This document shows, in pieces, positions 9,135 through 16,927 of a stretch of DNA of 64,000 nucleotides. This DNA is from Nitrospinaceae bacterium. GTDB taxonomy: Bacteria > Nitrospinota_A > UBA7883 > JAJDBK01. The notes below the pieces were generated by a model. The model was not told the DNA's origin. It saw nothing but the letters and a program-made list of their open reading frames with translations, and searched no databases. A program made the position numbers and the translations under genes. Each line of letters begins with the position of its first letter. The stretch's first letter is position 1. Where the stretch lies: positions 1 to 64,000 of the forward strand of contig JAJDBK010000047.1 in the NCBI GenBank assembly GCA_029261405.1. The letters are read 5' to 3'.

Positions 9135-10671
9135 TAGCCGCCTCTCCTTCATCAAGCGGGAGCCAAATAGTAGTCAGTGTCCCCTCTCCCAAAACAGCGC
9201 GGACATCGATATTCCCGCCATTGTTCTCGATTATACCCGACACAATGGAGAGCCCCAGCCCGGTTCCTTTCCCCTCCTCCTTGGTGGTAAAGAAAGGATC
9301 GAAGATTCTCTCCAGGGTTGCCTTCGACATTCCGGTTCCCGTGTCACTGATATCTATCCTGCAGAACTTTCCATCCGGATAACAAGCTAAACTGAGTTCT
9401 CCAGTCCAGTTCACGTAGTCCAGCTCTTTCCTGGAAAGCTTCGACTGAAACTCGTTCATGCTGTCGCGGGAGTTTCCAATAATGTTCAGGAACACCTGAG
9501 CCATCTGGTCCTCGTCACACAATATGGAAATTCCTTCTGTCGCACACTTTATTGAAATCGAAATATTCTCCACCTTCATTTCGTACTCCACCAACGCCAC
9601 AGTCTTTCTGATCAACTCACAAACTTCAACCCGCTTGACCTCCGGTTTTCTTTCCCGCGCGAAATCCCTCAGATTCTCTGTTATCTTGACCGCTCTGGAA
9701 ACCTGGTTCAAAACGGTGTTGTATACGTTCATCGTATCATCCGGAATGTCGTCCTCGATAGTCAGTAGCTGAATAGAAGTGGAGATTATGTTTAGCGGGT
9801 TCTTTATCTCGTGAGCCACACCTGCGGCCAACTGGCCCAGAGCCGCCAGTTTCTCTGAGCGAATCAACATCGAGCGGGTTATTGCCAGTTCGTTCTTGGT
9901 CGCCCGCCACTCGCTGATGTCGCGCATACTTGAACGGCTGTGTAGAATCTTCCCCTCCTCATCCCGGATCGCCCTTACATTGAGGATCACAGGAATTTTC
10001 GACCCGTCCTTCCGCATAAGCTCCAGTTCGGCGTTATCGACCTCGCCAGCCTCAAGGAACGAGCGGGATATCATCCTGGCCTGTTCCCTGCAGTCGGGAT
10101 GATACAGATCAGTAACCAGACGACCAAGGATTTCTTCCTTGGCGTAACCAAGCTTCCTTAAGAGTGTAAGGTTGCACTGCTTTATCCTCATGGTTTTGGC
10201 GTCGGCAGAGATGAACATGTCGGGGGCGTTTTCGTAGAGGTCCTCGTATAACGCCTTCGATTCCTTCAACGCCTTCCAGGTCCGCTCGTGTTCGTAAACC
10301 AGATTGGAGCGTTCGATGGCGTAACGAAGCGCCCGACTCAGGACCAAAGGTTCGACCTGCCCCTTTACCAGGTAGTCCTGGGCGCCTTCGGCCACCGCCA
10401 GGACACCGATTGCGTCGTCGTTGAGGCCGGTTACCACAAGAACGGGGTGATGGGGGGAGACCTCAAGCGTACGCCGCAGGGTGTCGAGACCCTGACTGTC
10501 GGGCAACCCCAGGTCGAGGAGAGTCGCGTCCGGCTCCATCCTCTGAAGCAGGGTGATTCCCTCCTTGAGTGTGGCGACGGTCGTCACCTCATAGGTGGCG
10601 TCCGCTTCGCGCAGAGCCTCCTCGATGAGCCGGGCGTCACCCGGATTGTCCTCGACCTGCAGTATCTTCAT
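9127..10671 (-). CDS. REC-PAS-histidine kinase
   Basis: A soluble 514-residue kinase. It has a receiver of the EDNPGDARLIEEAL type (1-125, phospho-acceptor D53 in LLDLGLPDSQG), a PAS domain (about 140-260, YENAPDMFISAD to DISEWRATK), a HisKA helix with the His in AAGVAHEIKNPLNII, and HATPase boxes IGNSRDSM, ISDTGTGMSK and GTGLGLSIVS. The EDN-type receiver resembles that of the next upstream gene (10686), so the two could exchange phosphate. The downstream HD-GYP regulator overlaps its stop by 8 nt, which suggests translational coupling. Confidence 0.9.
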   Translation of the reverse strand: MKILQVEDNPGDARLIEEALREADATYEVTTVATLKEGITLLQRMEPDATLLDLGLPDSQGLDTLRRTLEVSPHHPVLVVTGLNDDAIGVLAVAEGAQDYLVKGQVEPLVLSRALRYAIERSNLVYEHERTWKALKESKALYEDLYENAPDMFISADAKTMRIKQCNLTLLRKLGYAKEEILGRLVTDLYHPDCREQARMISRSFLEAGEVDNAELELMRKDGSKIPVILNVRAIRDEEGKILHSRSSMRDISEWRATKNELAITRSMLIRSEKLAALGQLAAGVAHEIKNPLNIISTSIQLLTIEDDIPDDTMNVYNTVLNQVSRAVKITENLRDFARERKPEVKRVEVCELIRKTVALVEYEMKVENISISIKCATEGISILCDEDQMAQVFLNIIGNSRDSMNEFQSKLSRKELDYVNWTGELSLACYPDGKFCRIDISDTGTGMSKATLERIFDPFFTTKEEGKGTGLGLSIVSGIIENNGGNIDVRAVLGEGTLTTIWLPLDEGEAANE

Positions 10672-10685
10672 CGACCTACCTTTGA

Positions 10686-11108
10686 TTACCGAGCATCCGG
10701 CAGTTTCACTATGCTAAACCAGAATTCCTCAACGGTCTGTACCACCTTGATGAACTGATCCATGTCTACCGGCTTGGTGATATAACAGTTTGCGTGCAAG
10801 TCGTAGGTTTTCATCACGTCCTCCTCGGCGGATGATGTCGTCAGGATCACCACCGGTATCGACTTGAGGTCATCATCCGCCTTGATTTCCGCCAGCGCCT
10901 CCCGGCCATCCTTGCGCGGCATGTTCAGGTCAAGCAGTATAATGTCGGGCCGGGTCGCATCGGCGAATTTCCCTTCCCGCCGCAGAAACTCCATGGTCTC
11001 TACGCCATCTTTGGCTATGTGGAGGTTGATCGCCAGCTTTCCCTCCTTCATCGCCTCCCGGGTCAGCCGTACATCCCCCTCATTATCTTCCGCCAATAAG
11101 ATATTCAT
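10686..11108 (-). CDS. Rcp1-like single-domain response regulator
   Basis: A 140-residue receiver of the type usually encoded beside phytochrome-like kinases: AEDNEGDVRLTREAM, D60 in ILLDLNMPRKDGREAL, TTSSAEEDV and NCYITKPVDMDQF. The ATG at 11108 is preceded by AAGGAAG at a proper distance; the 13-codon upstream extension would overlap the kinase gene. It begins 10 nt after the stop of the membrane kinase at 11119, matching the common kinase-Rcp1 pair. Known partners form a simple two-component pair in which the regulator has no output domain and passes phosphate on. Confidence 0.9.
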   Translation of the reverse strand: MNILLAEDNEGDVRLTREAMKEGKLAINLHIAKDGVETMEFLRREGKFADATRPDIILLDLNMPRKDGREALAEIKADDDLKSIPVVILTTSSAEEDVMKTYDLHANCYITKPVDMDQFIKVVQTVEEFWFSIVKLPDAR

Positions 11109-11118
11109 GCAATCTTCC

Positions 11119-13707
11119 TTACAAAGAGCTCTCATGCGAATCACCACCTTGTTTTGGTAATGTGAAGTGGAACGTTGAACCTGCGCCCTGTTCCGAGGAG
11201 ACCCAGATTTTCCCGCTATGCCGTTCTACGATCCGTTTGCACAGCGCCAGACCAATCCCTGTGCCGGAAGACTCCTCCCGTTTTTGCAGACGCTGAAAGA
11301 TTACGAAAATACGTTCAAAATAGTCCGCCTCAATGCCGATACCGTTGTCGCGGACCGAGATTTTCCACTCATTCTCCCGATCCTCGGCTGACAGATCGAT
11401 CCGGGGCGGCGCATCTGACCGGAATCTGATCGCGTTGGAGATCAGATTCTGGAACAGATTGACCATCTGACCACCATCCGCCTCGACCGTTGGCAGGTCT
11501 CCGACAACGATCTCGGCGCCGGTCTCCTCGATTAGAATCTTCAGGTTGCTGATCGCCTGATTCACCGCCATTTTCAGGTCGATAGTGGTGAGCTTCGAGC
11601 CTCGTGACTGAACCCGTGAGAAGGCGAGCAGGTCCTGGATCATCTGTTTCATTCTGGTTGCGCCGTCCACCGCGTAATGGATGAACTCGTCGGCGTCGGA
11701 ATCGAGCTGTCCCTTGTATCGCCGCTCCAGGAGTTGGAGATAGCTCGATACCATTCGTAATGGCTCCTGCAGATCGTGGGAGGCGACATAGGCGAACTGC
11801 TGAAGATACTCGTTGGACTGGGTCAACTTATCGTTTGATTCGAGCAAGTCTTTTTCAGCTTCCATGCGGCCCCGCTCGGAAATATCTCGCTGAATACTGG
11901 AGTAGAGGAGCGGGCCGACCTGATCAGCGATGGTCATTAGCGTTGCCAGATCGTCGCTTGTGTAGTCAGACTCCTTGTTGGCCACCTGAAAAAGACCGAC
12001 AGTTTCGTTGTTAAAGATGATTGGCGCAGAAATATGCCGCCGCATCGGGATGTGCCCTTCAGGTATTTTTGTCGATGTCTCGTTGATAACAATGGCCCGC
12101 TTTTCCCGCATGGCGGTGGGCCAGGAACTGTCACCCCACGTCTCCCGAGGAAAAACGAACCGCTTGCCCGGTACCTGGCAGGCTTCCCAGACACGACTTG
12201 TCATGCTGGGGGCAACCAGAGCGCCAGCCTCATCGACATAACCAAAAACACCGAATTCGCTTTGTAGCGTCTCCCGGACGATATCGAGCACATCGCTATA
12301 CATATCCTCATCCGATACTTTCAGGAATACTTCCGATATTTGACTGCGCAAATTCAACGCCACCTCCGCTCGTTTGCGTTCGGTGACATCCATAGAGTAT
12401 TCAATCATCTGTGTTACACGCCCCTCGGCGTCGAGGATCGGAAAGGCGTGGACTTCCACAAAACGCTGATTACCTTCGGAATCAAAATGTAGATGCTCCA
12501 ACTGTGTTGGCCGACCGGTTTTACGCACAATATCGACCGGGCAAGGGTGATCACTACTGGAGCAGGGGGCTGATTCATAGTGGGTTACGGCGTAACAGGT
12601 CTTCGCTCCGGTGGCGGCGTTCTGCTTGGCGGCGCTGTTGGCCAGGCTGATCGAATATGTGTCGGTGTCGATTACATAGAAGGGGTGCGGCAACGATTCG
12701 ATCACTGTTTCGAGGAAAGCGCGTCGAGATTTCGCCTCCTCCTCCGCCTTTTTTCGTGTTGCGTTCTCCAAGGCCAGGTCATCAAGGGCGATCCTGAGCT
12801 CCTCCGCCTTTTGTTCCAGTTCTGCGGTTCGTTCGGCCACCCGCTCTTCGAGCGCCTCATGGGAGCGACCCAACGTAGCAAGGGCCTCTTTACGCTCGAT
12901 AGTGATCGATATCTGGTAGAGGGAAAACCCGAACAACGGCAAGGCGTAGGCTGTGACTTTATAGACATGAGCGACCTCGAAGAATGGGTCAAACAGGACC
13001 TGGGAAAAAGACATGAGGATCTGGCCCACAACATTGACGCCGATGGATAGGGCTATCCACCAGACCAGGGCGTCGCGGGTGTCGATATATTTGCGCACAA
13101 AAGGAATCAGGGCGGCCAGAAATATCAGAGCCGACAAAAAATCCACAGGGCGGGAAATAACCCGCCCCGGATAAATGAAGCCAGGAAGAGGTAAAAGAAA
13201 GGCAAGCGCCGTTGCTATGGCGGTGATGAAAAGAACTAACAGGGAAGCGGTTATCGTCTCTTTTTTTGGATCGGCGCTCTTTATCCAGTCGGAAGAGAGT
13301 GAAACAGCTCCTATGAGGAGAAGCCCCATCAAAATGCGACCCGTGACGTAAGTGCCAGGAATATAACTTTGCAGTGTGGCGGCCGGAAGGCCCAACAATT
13401 CATGCTCCGCGCCAAACGCCAGAGCGCCATGAATAAAATCTTCGGCGCCATTGACAAAAAACGCCAGGCCGATAAGCAGGTGGAACCGGTTCCCCAGCGC
13501 ACAGAACTGACCAACGATCACCATCCCGGCTAATAGCCCGATAACACTGCCGACCATCTCAATGGTGGCGTGAAAATCGGCTGTGCCGATGTGTTCGGAT
13601 ACAACGCAAAACGGATAGATGAGACTGAGAACAAACCAGATCAACGCAAGGCTGAAAAGGTCGTATAGCCCAGATGATTCACGTATACGATCTTGCGTTT
13701 CATTCAC
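11119..13707 (-). CDS. membrane sensor histidine kinase (7-8 TM, PAS, GAF, phytochrome-type kinase core)
   Basis: The first gene of the signalling operon, 862 residues from GTG 13707, which is preceded by GGAGG and 6 nt of spacer; an ATG 9 codons earlier has no such site. Residues about 15-265 form seven or eight membrane helices like the MASE-type input domains of kinases and cyclases. Then come a coiled coil (ERVAERTAELEQKAEEL), a PAS (about 325-450) that contains an odd Cys/His cluster (CSSSDHPCPVDIVRKTGR), a GAF domain (about 465-610), and a kinase core with the His in YVASHDLQEPLRMVSSYLQ and HATPase boxes ISNAIRF, RDNGIGIE and GTGIGLAL. The core resembles bacteriophytochrome kinases but no bilin-binding PHY module is present. 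Its target is probably the Rcp1-like receiver 10 nt downstream. Confidence 0.88.
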   Translation of the reverse strand: MNETQDRIRESSGLYDLFSLALIWFVLSLIYPFCVVSEHIGTADFHATIEMVGSVIGLLAGMVIVGQFCALGNRFHLLIGLAFFVNGAEDFIHGALAFGAEHELLGLPAATLQSYIPGTYVTGRILMGLLLIGAVSLSSDWIKSADPKKETITASLLVLFITAIATALAFLLPLPGFIYPGRVISRPVDFLSALIFLAALIPFVRKYIDTRDALVWWIALSIGVNVVGQILMSFSQVLFDPFFEVAHVYKVTAYALPLFGFSLYQISITIERKEALATLGRSHEALEERVAERTAELEQKAEELRIALDDLALENATRKKAEEEAKSRRAFLETVIESLPHPFYVIDTDTYSISLANSAAKQNAATGAKTCYAVTHYESAPCSSSDHPCPVDIVRKTGRPTQLEHLHFDSEGNQRFVEVHAFPILDAEGRVTQMIEYSMDVTERKRAEVALNLRSQISEVFLKVSDEDMYSDVLDIVRETLQSEFGVFGYVDEAGALVAPSMTSRVWEACQVPGKRFVFPRETWGDSSWPTAMREKRAIVINETSTKIPEGHIPMRRHISAPIIFNNETVGLFQVANKESDYTSDDLATLMTIADQVGPLLYSSIQRDISERGRMEAEKDLLESNDKLTQSNEYLQQFAYVASHDLQEPLRMVSSYLQLLERRYKGQLDSDADEFIHYAVDGATRMKQMIQDLLAFSRVQSRGSKLTTIDLKMAVNQAISNLKILIEETGAEIVVGDLPTVEADGGQMVNLFQNLISNAIRFRSDAPPRIDLSAEDRENEWKISVRDNGIGIEADYFERIFVIFQRLQKREESSGTGIGLALCKRIVERHSGKIWVSSEQGAGSTFHFTLPKQGGDSHESSL

Positions 13708-13862
13708 AGTACACCTCCGCTTATTGACGAGCATATTTTACCACAGTTATAAATAAATACCCATAACTCGTGTCCGGGGAAAAATAAATGGTCTGGCCTG
13801 AATCGCCATAAACGCTGGATATAGAGACCGGCCTTGCCGCTCATTCATCACGTTTGTATCAC

Positions 13863-13880
13863 CCGGGAGTCTGTCGGACT
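13863..13880 (+). repeat. 18-bp dispersed repeat, copy 1
   Basis: CCGGGAGTCTGTCGGACT occurs here and again, identically, at 18166-18183. It contains an inverted repeat (AGTC..GACT). Two identical 18-mers in intergenic DNA 4 kb apart suggest a small dispersed hairpin element of this genome. In this copy the stem is one pair of arms shorter than in copy 2. Confidence 0.6.
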
Positions 13881-13911
13881 TGTGTGTGTGTGTGGGGGGG
13901 GGGGGGGGGGG
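13881..13911 (+). repeat. TG dinucleotide run joined to an 18-G homopolymer
   Basis: About six TG repeats run directly into 18 consecutive G residues (13894-13911). Such long mononucleotide tracts are very rare in bacterial chromosomes and are prone to slipped-strand length change. It lies about 190 bp upstream of the first gene of the signalling operon. The exact length may be affected by sequencing error. Confidence 0.9.
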
Positions 13912-14053
13912 CGTTATGGCTGTGTGGGCCGCACACCGTTAAAGAATGCGGCCCCGCCACCTCTTAATCGCCCCTATAAGCCCGATGGAAGGGGGCATAG
14001 CCCCCGCTACCAGCGCATATTGAATAAGGCATTCAAACAGCGCGGTAGCGGAA

Positions 14054-14107
14054 TGGCTGTGGGCCACCCACTGGCTGTGGCCCTGCCACTGGCTGTGGGC
14101 CTGCCAC
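14054..14107 (+). repeat. 3 x 18-bp tandem repeat (minisatellite)
   Basis: Three head-to-tail 18-bp units at 14054-14071, 14072-14089 and 14090-14107 share the pattern TGGCTGTGGSCCWSCCAC. Each contains GTGG and CCAC arms that could form a small hairpin. The array ends exactly at the pckA stop codon. A closely related unit occurs twice at 42623-42662, so this is a family of repeats rather than a local accident. Confidence 0.8.
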
Positions 14108-15709
14108 CTAGACCTTTGGGGCGGCCGCTTTCACTTCGTCTGAGGTGTCTTCGTCGTACTGCTTAAAGTTTTCCACGAACCTTCCTGCAAGTTCCTTCGC
14201 TTTGGCGTCGTAAGCGTCTTTATCCGCCCAGGTGTTTCTCGGGATAAGGACATCCGCCGGGACACCTGGAGCGCTTGTCGGCGTCTCGACCCCAAACACC
14301 TCGTCTGTGACGAACTCTACGTTATCCAGTTCTCCATTCAGAGCGGCGGTGAGCAGGGCTCTGGAGCGCTGGATTTTCATCCTTTCGCCTACCCCGTAAG
14401 GTCCGCCGGTCCAACCGGTATTCACCAGCCAGCAATTTACGTTGTGCCGGGCGATTTTCTTACCTAGCAGATCGGCGTAAACGGATGGATGAAGGGACAT
14501 AAAAGGAGCGCCGAAACAGGTGGAGAAAGTGGCTACAGGCTCGGTTATTCCTCGTTCCGTACCTGCCACTTTGGCGGTATACCCGGACATAAAATGGTAC
14601 ATGGCCTGGGCTGGTGACATTCTGGAAATTGGTGGCAGAACACCAAACGCGTCGGCGGTCAGCATGAAGATGTTCTTCGGATGGCCTCCCATGCCGGAGA
14701 GCTGGGCGTTAGGCACATGCACATCCGTAATCGGATAGGCCGCCCGGGTATTCTCCGTATGGGTGGCGTCGTCAAGGTCAACCAATCTGGTAACCTGGTT
14801 CATGGCCACATTCTCAAGGATCGTGCCGAACCTTTGGGTATTGTCGTAGATTTCCGGTTCCGCTTCGGGAGAGAGTCGGATAACTTTTGCGTAACATCCG
14901 CCTTCAAAGTTAAAGACCCCGTTATCGGACCAGCCGTGTTCGTCGTCCCCGATAAGTTTTCGGGTCGGATCAGCGGAAAGGGTGGTCTTGCCGGTACCTG
15001 ACAGTCCGAAGAAGACCGCCGTGTCGCCATCCTCCCCGATATTCGCGGAACAGTGCATGGAGAGCACATTTTTCCGGGGCAGGATATAGTTCAAGATAGA
15101 GAATATCGATTTCTTGATCTCGCCCGCATAACTTGTACCACCAATGATTACAAGCTTTTTAGCGAAATGAACGATAATGAACGCTTCAGAGTTTGTACCA
15201 TCTGACTCCGGGTCGGCTGTAAACCTTGGTGCGTTGATTACTGTAAAATCGGGAGAGTGGTTGTTCAGTTCTTCGTCGTCGTGAATCCTGATAAACATGT
15301 TTCTGGCGAACATAGAGTGCCAGGCGTCCTCTGTCACCACACGCAAGGAAAGCCTGTATTCGGGATCGGCGCCTGCGTAGCAGTCCTGGATAAACATATC
15401 CTTACCTTGCCAATACGCCTGCATCCTGTGAAGCAGATGAGTGAATTTCTCCTCATCGATTTCACGGTTTACCTTGCCCCACCAGATGTTCTCCGCTGAA
15501 CTGGGCTCTCTGACCGTAAATTTGTCGTTTGGTGACCGACCTGTGTATTGTCCTGTTCTGACAATAAACGGACCCCTGTGGGAAATGGAGCCTTCACGTC
15601 TTCGTACCGCCTCTTCGTACAGGCTGGGCATACGAAGAGTATCGTAAATATTGCCGAGGTTTCTAAGGCCCAGCTTCGCTATCTCTTCTCTTAACCTAAC
15701 ACCCTTCAT
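14108..15709 (-). CDS. pckA: phosphoenolpyruvate carboxykinase (ATP)
   Basis: A 533-residue protein of normal length for the ATP-dependent enzyme, which converts oxaloacetate and ATP to PEP, CO2 and ADP in gluconeogenesis. Visible signatures are RTGQYTGRSPNDKF near residue 50, the Mn/substrate region YAGEIKKSIFSILNY, the P-loop GLSGTGKTTLSADP (about 235-248), FNFEGGCYAKVI, and FSTCFGAPFMSLHPSVYA. No residue expected for catalysis is obviously missing. It stands alone: the gap on either side is about 370-400 bp, and the divergent efp starts at 16081. The downstream tandem repeat touches its stop codon. Cytoplasmic. Confidence 0.97.
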   Translation of the reverse strand: MKGVRLREEIAKLGLRNLGNIYDTLRMPSLYEEAVRRREGSISHRGPFIVRTGQYTGRSPNDKFTVREPSSAENIWWGKVNREIDEEKFTHLLHRMQAYWQGKDMFIQDCYAGADPEYRLSLRVVTEDAWHSMFARNMFIRIHDDEELNNHSPDFTVINAPRFTADPESDGTNSEAFIIVHFAKKLVIIGGTSYAGEIKKSIFSILNYILPRKNVLSMHCSANIGEDGDTAVFFGLSGTGKTTLSADPTRKLIGDDEHGWSDNGVFNFEGGCYAKVIRLSPEAEPEIYDNTQRFGTILENVAMNQVTRLVDLDDATHTENTRAAYPITDVHVPNAQLSGMGGHPKNIFMLTADAFGVLPPISRMSPAQAMYHFMSGYTAKVAGTERGITEPVATFSTCFGAPFMSLHPSVYADLLGKKIARHNVNCWLVNTGWTGGPYGVGERMKIQRSRALLTAALNGELDNVEFVTDEVFGVETPTSAPGVPADVLIPRNTWADKDAYDAKAKELAGRFVENFKQYDEDTSDEVKAAAPKV

Positions 15710-16080
15710 GACATTCGCTCCTTATGCGATCTGTTTTTCGGACGCTCCAGAAAAAACCGCTGGAGCGAAAACCAACATGGCGGCCTGTCGGAACAGGCGT
15801 GATCCCGCTATTAAAAAGAGAGCGGTTTTGGACTTATTTCGCACACCCCGCAGACAGTCAGCTTCTAAACTGTTCGCCCCGACGGTGAAAAACCTGTCAA
15901 AAACCCCTCTATATCGTAAGCGTTCATTTGCGCTAACGAACTGGTAAGTCCGAAAGACCGCCGTATTAAGATTAACACAACTGGACGGACCTTTACCTTG
16001 AGATAAATGGCATACCTCGGTTATGATGACGCGCACTGCATTCTTTCGTTATTTTTCCCATTTGGAGATCGTCAGGAACA
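15710..16080. other. divergent intergenic region pckA-efp
   Basis: These 371 bp separate two divergent genes and must contain the promoters of both. Several overlapping reading frames exist on both strands but none has a ribosome site or a recognisable product. A minus-strand TTGACA at about 15895-15900 has no good -10 at the right distance, so I do not call a promoter. I see no repeat or RNA element. Confidence 0.5.
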
Positions 16081-16653
16081 ATGGCTGTTTATTTAAACGC
16101 CGGCCAGTTAAAGGTCGGATACAATATAATATACGACAAGCAACTCTATCGTGTCATGACCATGGATAGGGTAAAACCGGGCAAAGGAGGAGCCTACGCC
16201 CAGGTAAAACTTCGAAACGTCATCCAGGGGAATCAGACCGATGTTCGTCTCCGGACCGAAGAAAAGGTGGAACGGGCTGTATTAGAGCAGACAGAGATGG
16301 AATACCTCTACGAAGATCCCGCCGGGTTTTGTTTCATGAACTCCGAAAATTATGAGCAGATTTTTTTAAACGGTGAGTTTATAGGGGATAACGTCGGTTA
16401 CCTTATTCCCAATATCAAGGTTAGAATAGAATATTTCGACGGCAAGCCGATCGGTATCGAGATGCCCAGGGTGGTGGAGCTTACCATCGAAGAGACCGAC
16501 CCTGTAATGAAAACGGCCACCATCACTAGTTCCCCGAAACACGCAAGGCTCGAAACGGGGATATCGATTATGGTTCCCCAGTTTATCGAAGTGGGTGAAA
16601 AGGTGAGGGTCGATACCGCCGAAGGAAAATACGTCGAACGGGTAAAACAGTAA
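16081..16653 (+). CDS. efp: translation elongation factor P
   Basis: A 190-residue EF-P that enters stalled ribosomes between P and E sites and stimulates peptide bond formation at polyproline stretches. The three beta-barrel domains are complete: KOW-like N-terminal domain with the tip loop KPGKGGAY (Lys35 is the residue modified in many bacteria), the middle OB domain (residues about 65-125) and the C-terminal OB domain with TATITSSPKHARLETG and VDTAEGKYVERV. The start ATG lies directly after GGAACA. No efp-modifying gene (epmA or epmB) is visible in this window. tRNA-Val follows 68 nt downstream. Confidence 0.97.
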   Translation: MAVYLNAGQLKVGYNIIYDKQLYRVMTMDRVKPGKGGAYAQVKLRNVIQGNQTDVRLRTEEKVERAVLEQTEMEYLYEDPAGFCFMNSENYEQIFLNGEFIGDNVGYLIPNIKVRIEYFDGKPIGIEMPRVVELTIEETDPVMKTATITSSPKHARLETGISIMVPQFIEVGEKVRVDTAEGKYVERVKQ

Positions 16654-16680
16654 AGATTAACAACTTCCTTGCAGTCGGTA

Positions 16681-16709
16681 TTGACTTTGTCTCGCTCTTA
16701 CTGCAAAAT
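16681..16709 (+). promoter_or_regulatory. probable sigma-70 promoter of tRNA-Val
   Basis: TTGACT at 16681-16686, a 17-nt spacer and CAAAAT at 16704-16709 place transcription start a few bases before the tRNA 5' end at 16722. The -35 box is strong, the -10 box moderate. Confidence 0.5.
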
Positions 16710-16721
16710 TGTTTGTTTCGC

Positions 16722-16796
16722 AGGCGCGTAGCTCAGGGGGAGAGCGCTACCTTGACACGGTAGAAGTCGGCGGTTCGAAACCGCCCGCGCCTACCA
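16722..16796 (+). tRNA. tRNA-Val (anticodon GAC)
   Basis: A full cloverleaf of 75 nt can be drawn: acceptor AGGCGCG/CGCGCCT, D stem GCTC/GAGC, anticodon stem CTACC/GGTAG around the loop TTGACAC (anticodon GAC, reading GUC and GUU), a 5-nt variable loop, T stem GGCGG/CCGCC with loop TTCGAAA, discriminator A and an encoded CCA. All stems are fully paired. It lies between efp and the infC operon on the same strand. Confidence 0.96.
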
Positions 16797-16798
16797 TA

Positions 16799-16886
16799 CA
16801 GACCGCCAGGTAAATAAACCAGGGGGGCGCATGGTGGTGTTCATTGTATTTGAACGAATAAATAGGTCGTCTGGTGGGACGGTCTG
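16799..16886 (+). promoter_or_regulatory. structured leader upstream of infC
   Basis: Two distant arms pair: CAGACCG (16799-16805) with CGGTCTG (16880-16886), and CCAG (16806-16809) with CTGG (16871-16874), leaving a TGGGA bulge. The loop between them holds an inner stem GTTCA/TGAAC. No T-run follows, so this is not a terminator. It lies 40 nt before the infC start and could be a cis-regulatory leader of the infC-rpmI-rplT mRNA, for example a ribosomal protein L20 target. That role is inference. Confidence 0.45.
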
Positions 16887-16927
16887 ATTAAGATATTGAG
16901 ACATAAACAGCTTTAGGAGGAAGTGGT

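Larger units (their letters stand above)
13708..14107. other. repeat-rich 400-bp gap
   Basis: No gene is convincing here. From left to right it holds the upstream region of the signalling operon, an 18-bp repeat shared with the rplT-pheS gap (13863-13880), a (TG)n tract running into 18 consecutive G (13881-13911), a perfect hairpin GGGGGC-ATA-GCCCCC at 13991-14005, and three 18-bp tandem units that end at the pckA stop (14054-14107). Both flanking genes run leftward, so the gap is both the 3' end of pckA and the 5' region of the kinase operon. I could not identify a clear sigma-70 promoter. Confidence 0.6.

Noticed and set aside
14054-14107. Tandem 18-bp units as a CRISPR array
   Set aside because: Units are directly adjacent without spacers, only three copies, and no cas gene is near.
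13834-14166. Plus-strand reading frame of 110 codons across the G tract
   Set aside because: It contains the G-tract and the tandem repeats, overlaps the pckA 3' end antisense, has no ribosome site and low-complexity translation.
15722-16036. 104-codon minus-strand frame between pckA and efp
   Set aside because: No ribosome site or recognised motif, and it occupies the space needed for both divergent promoters.
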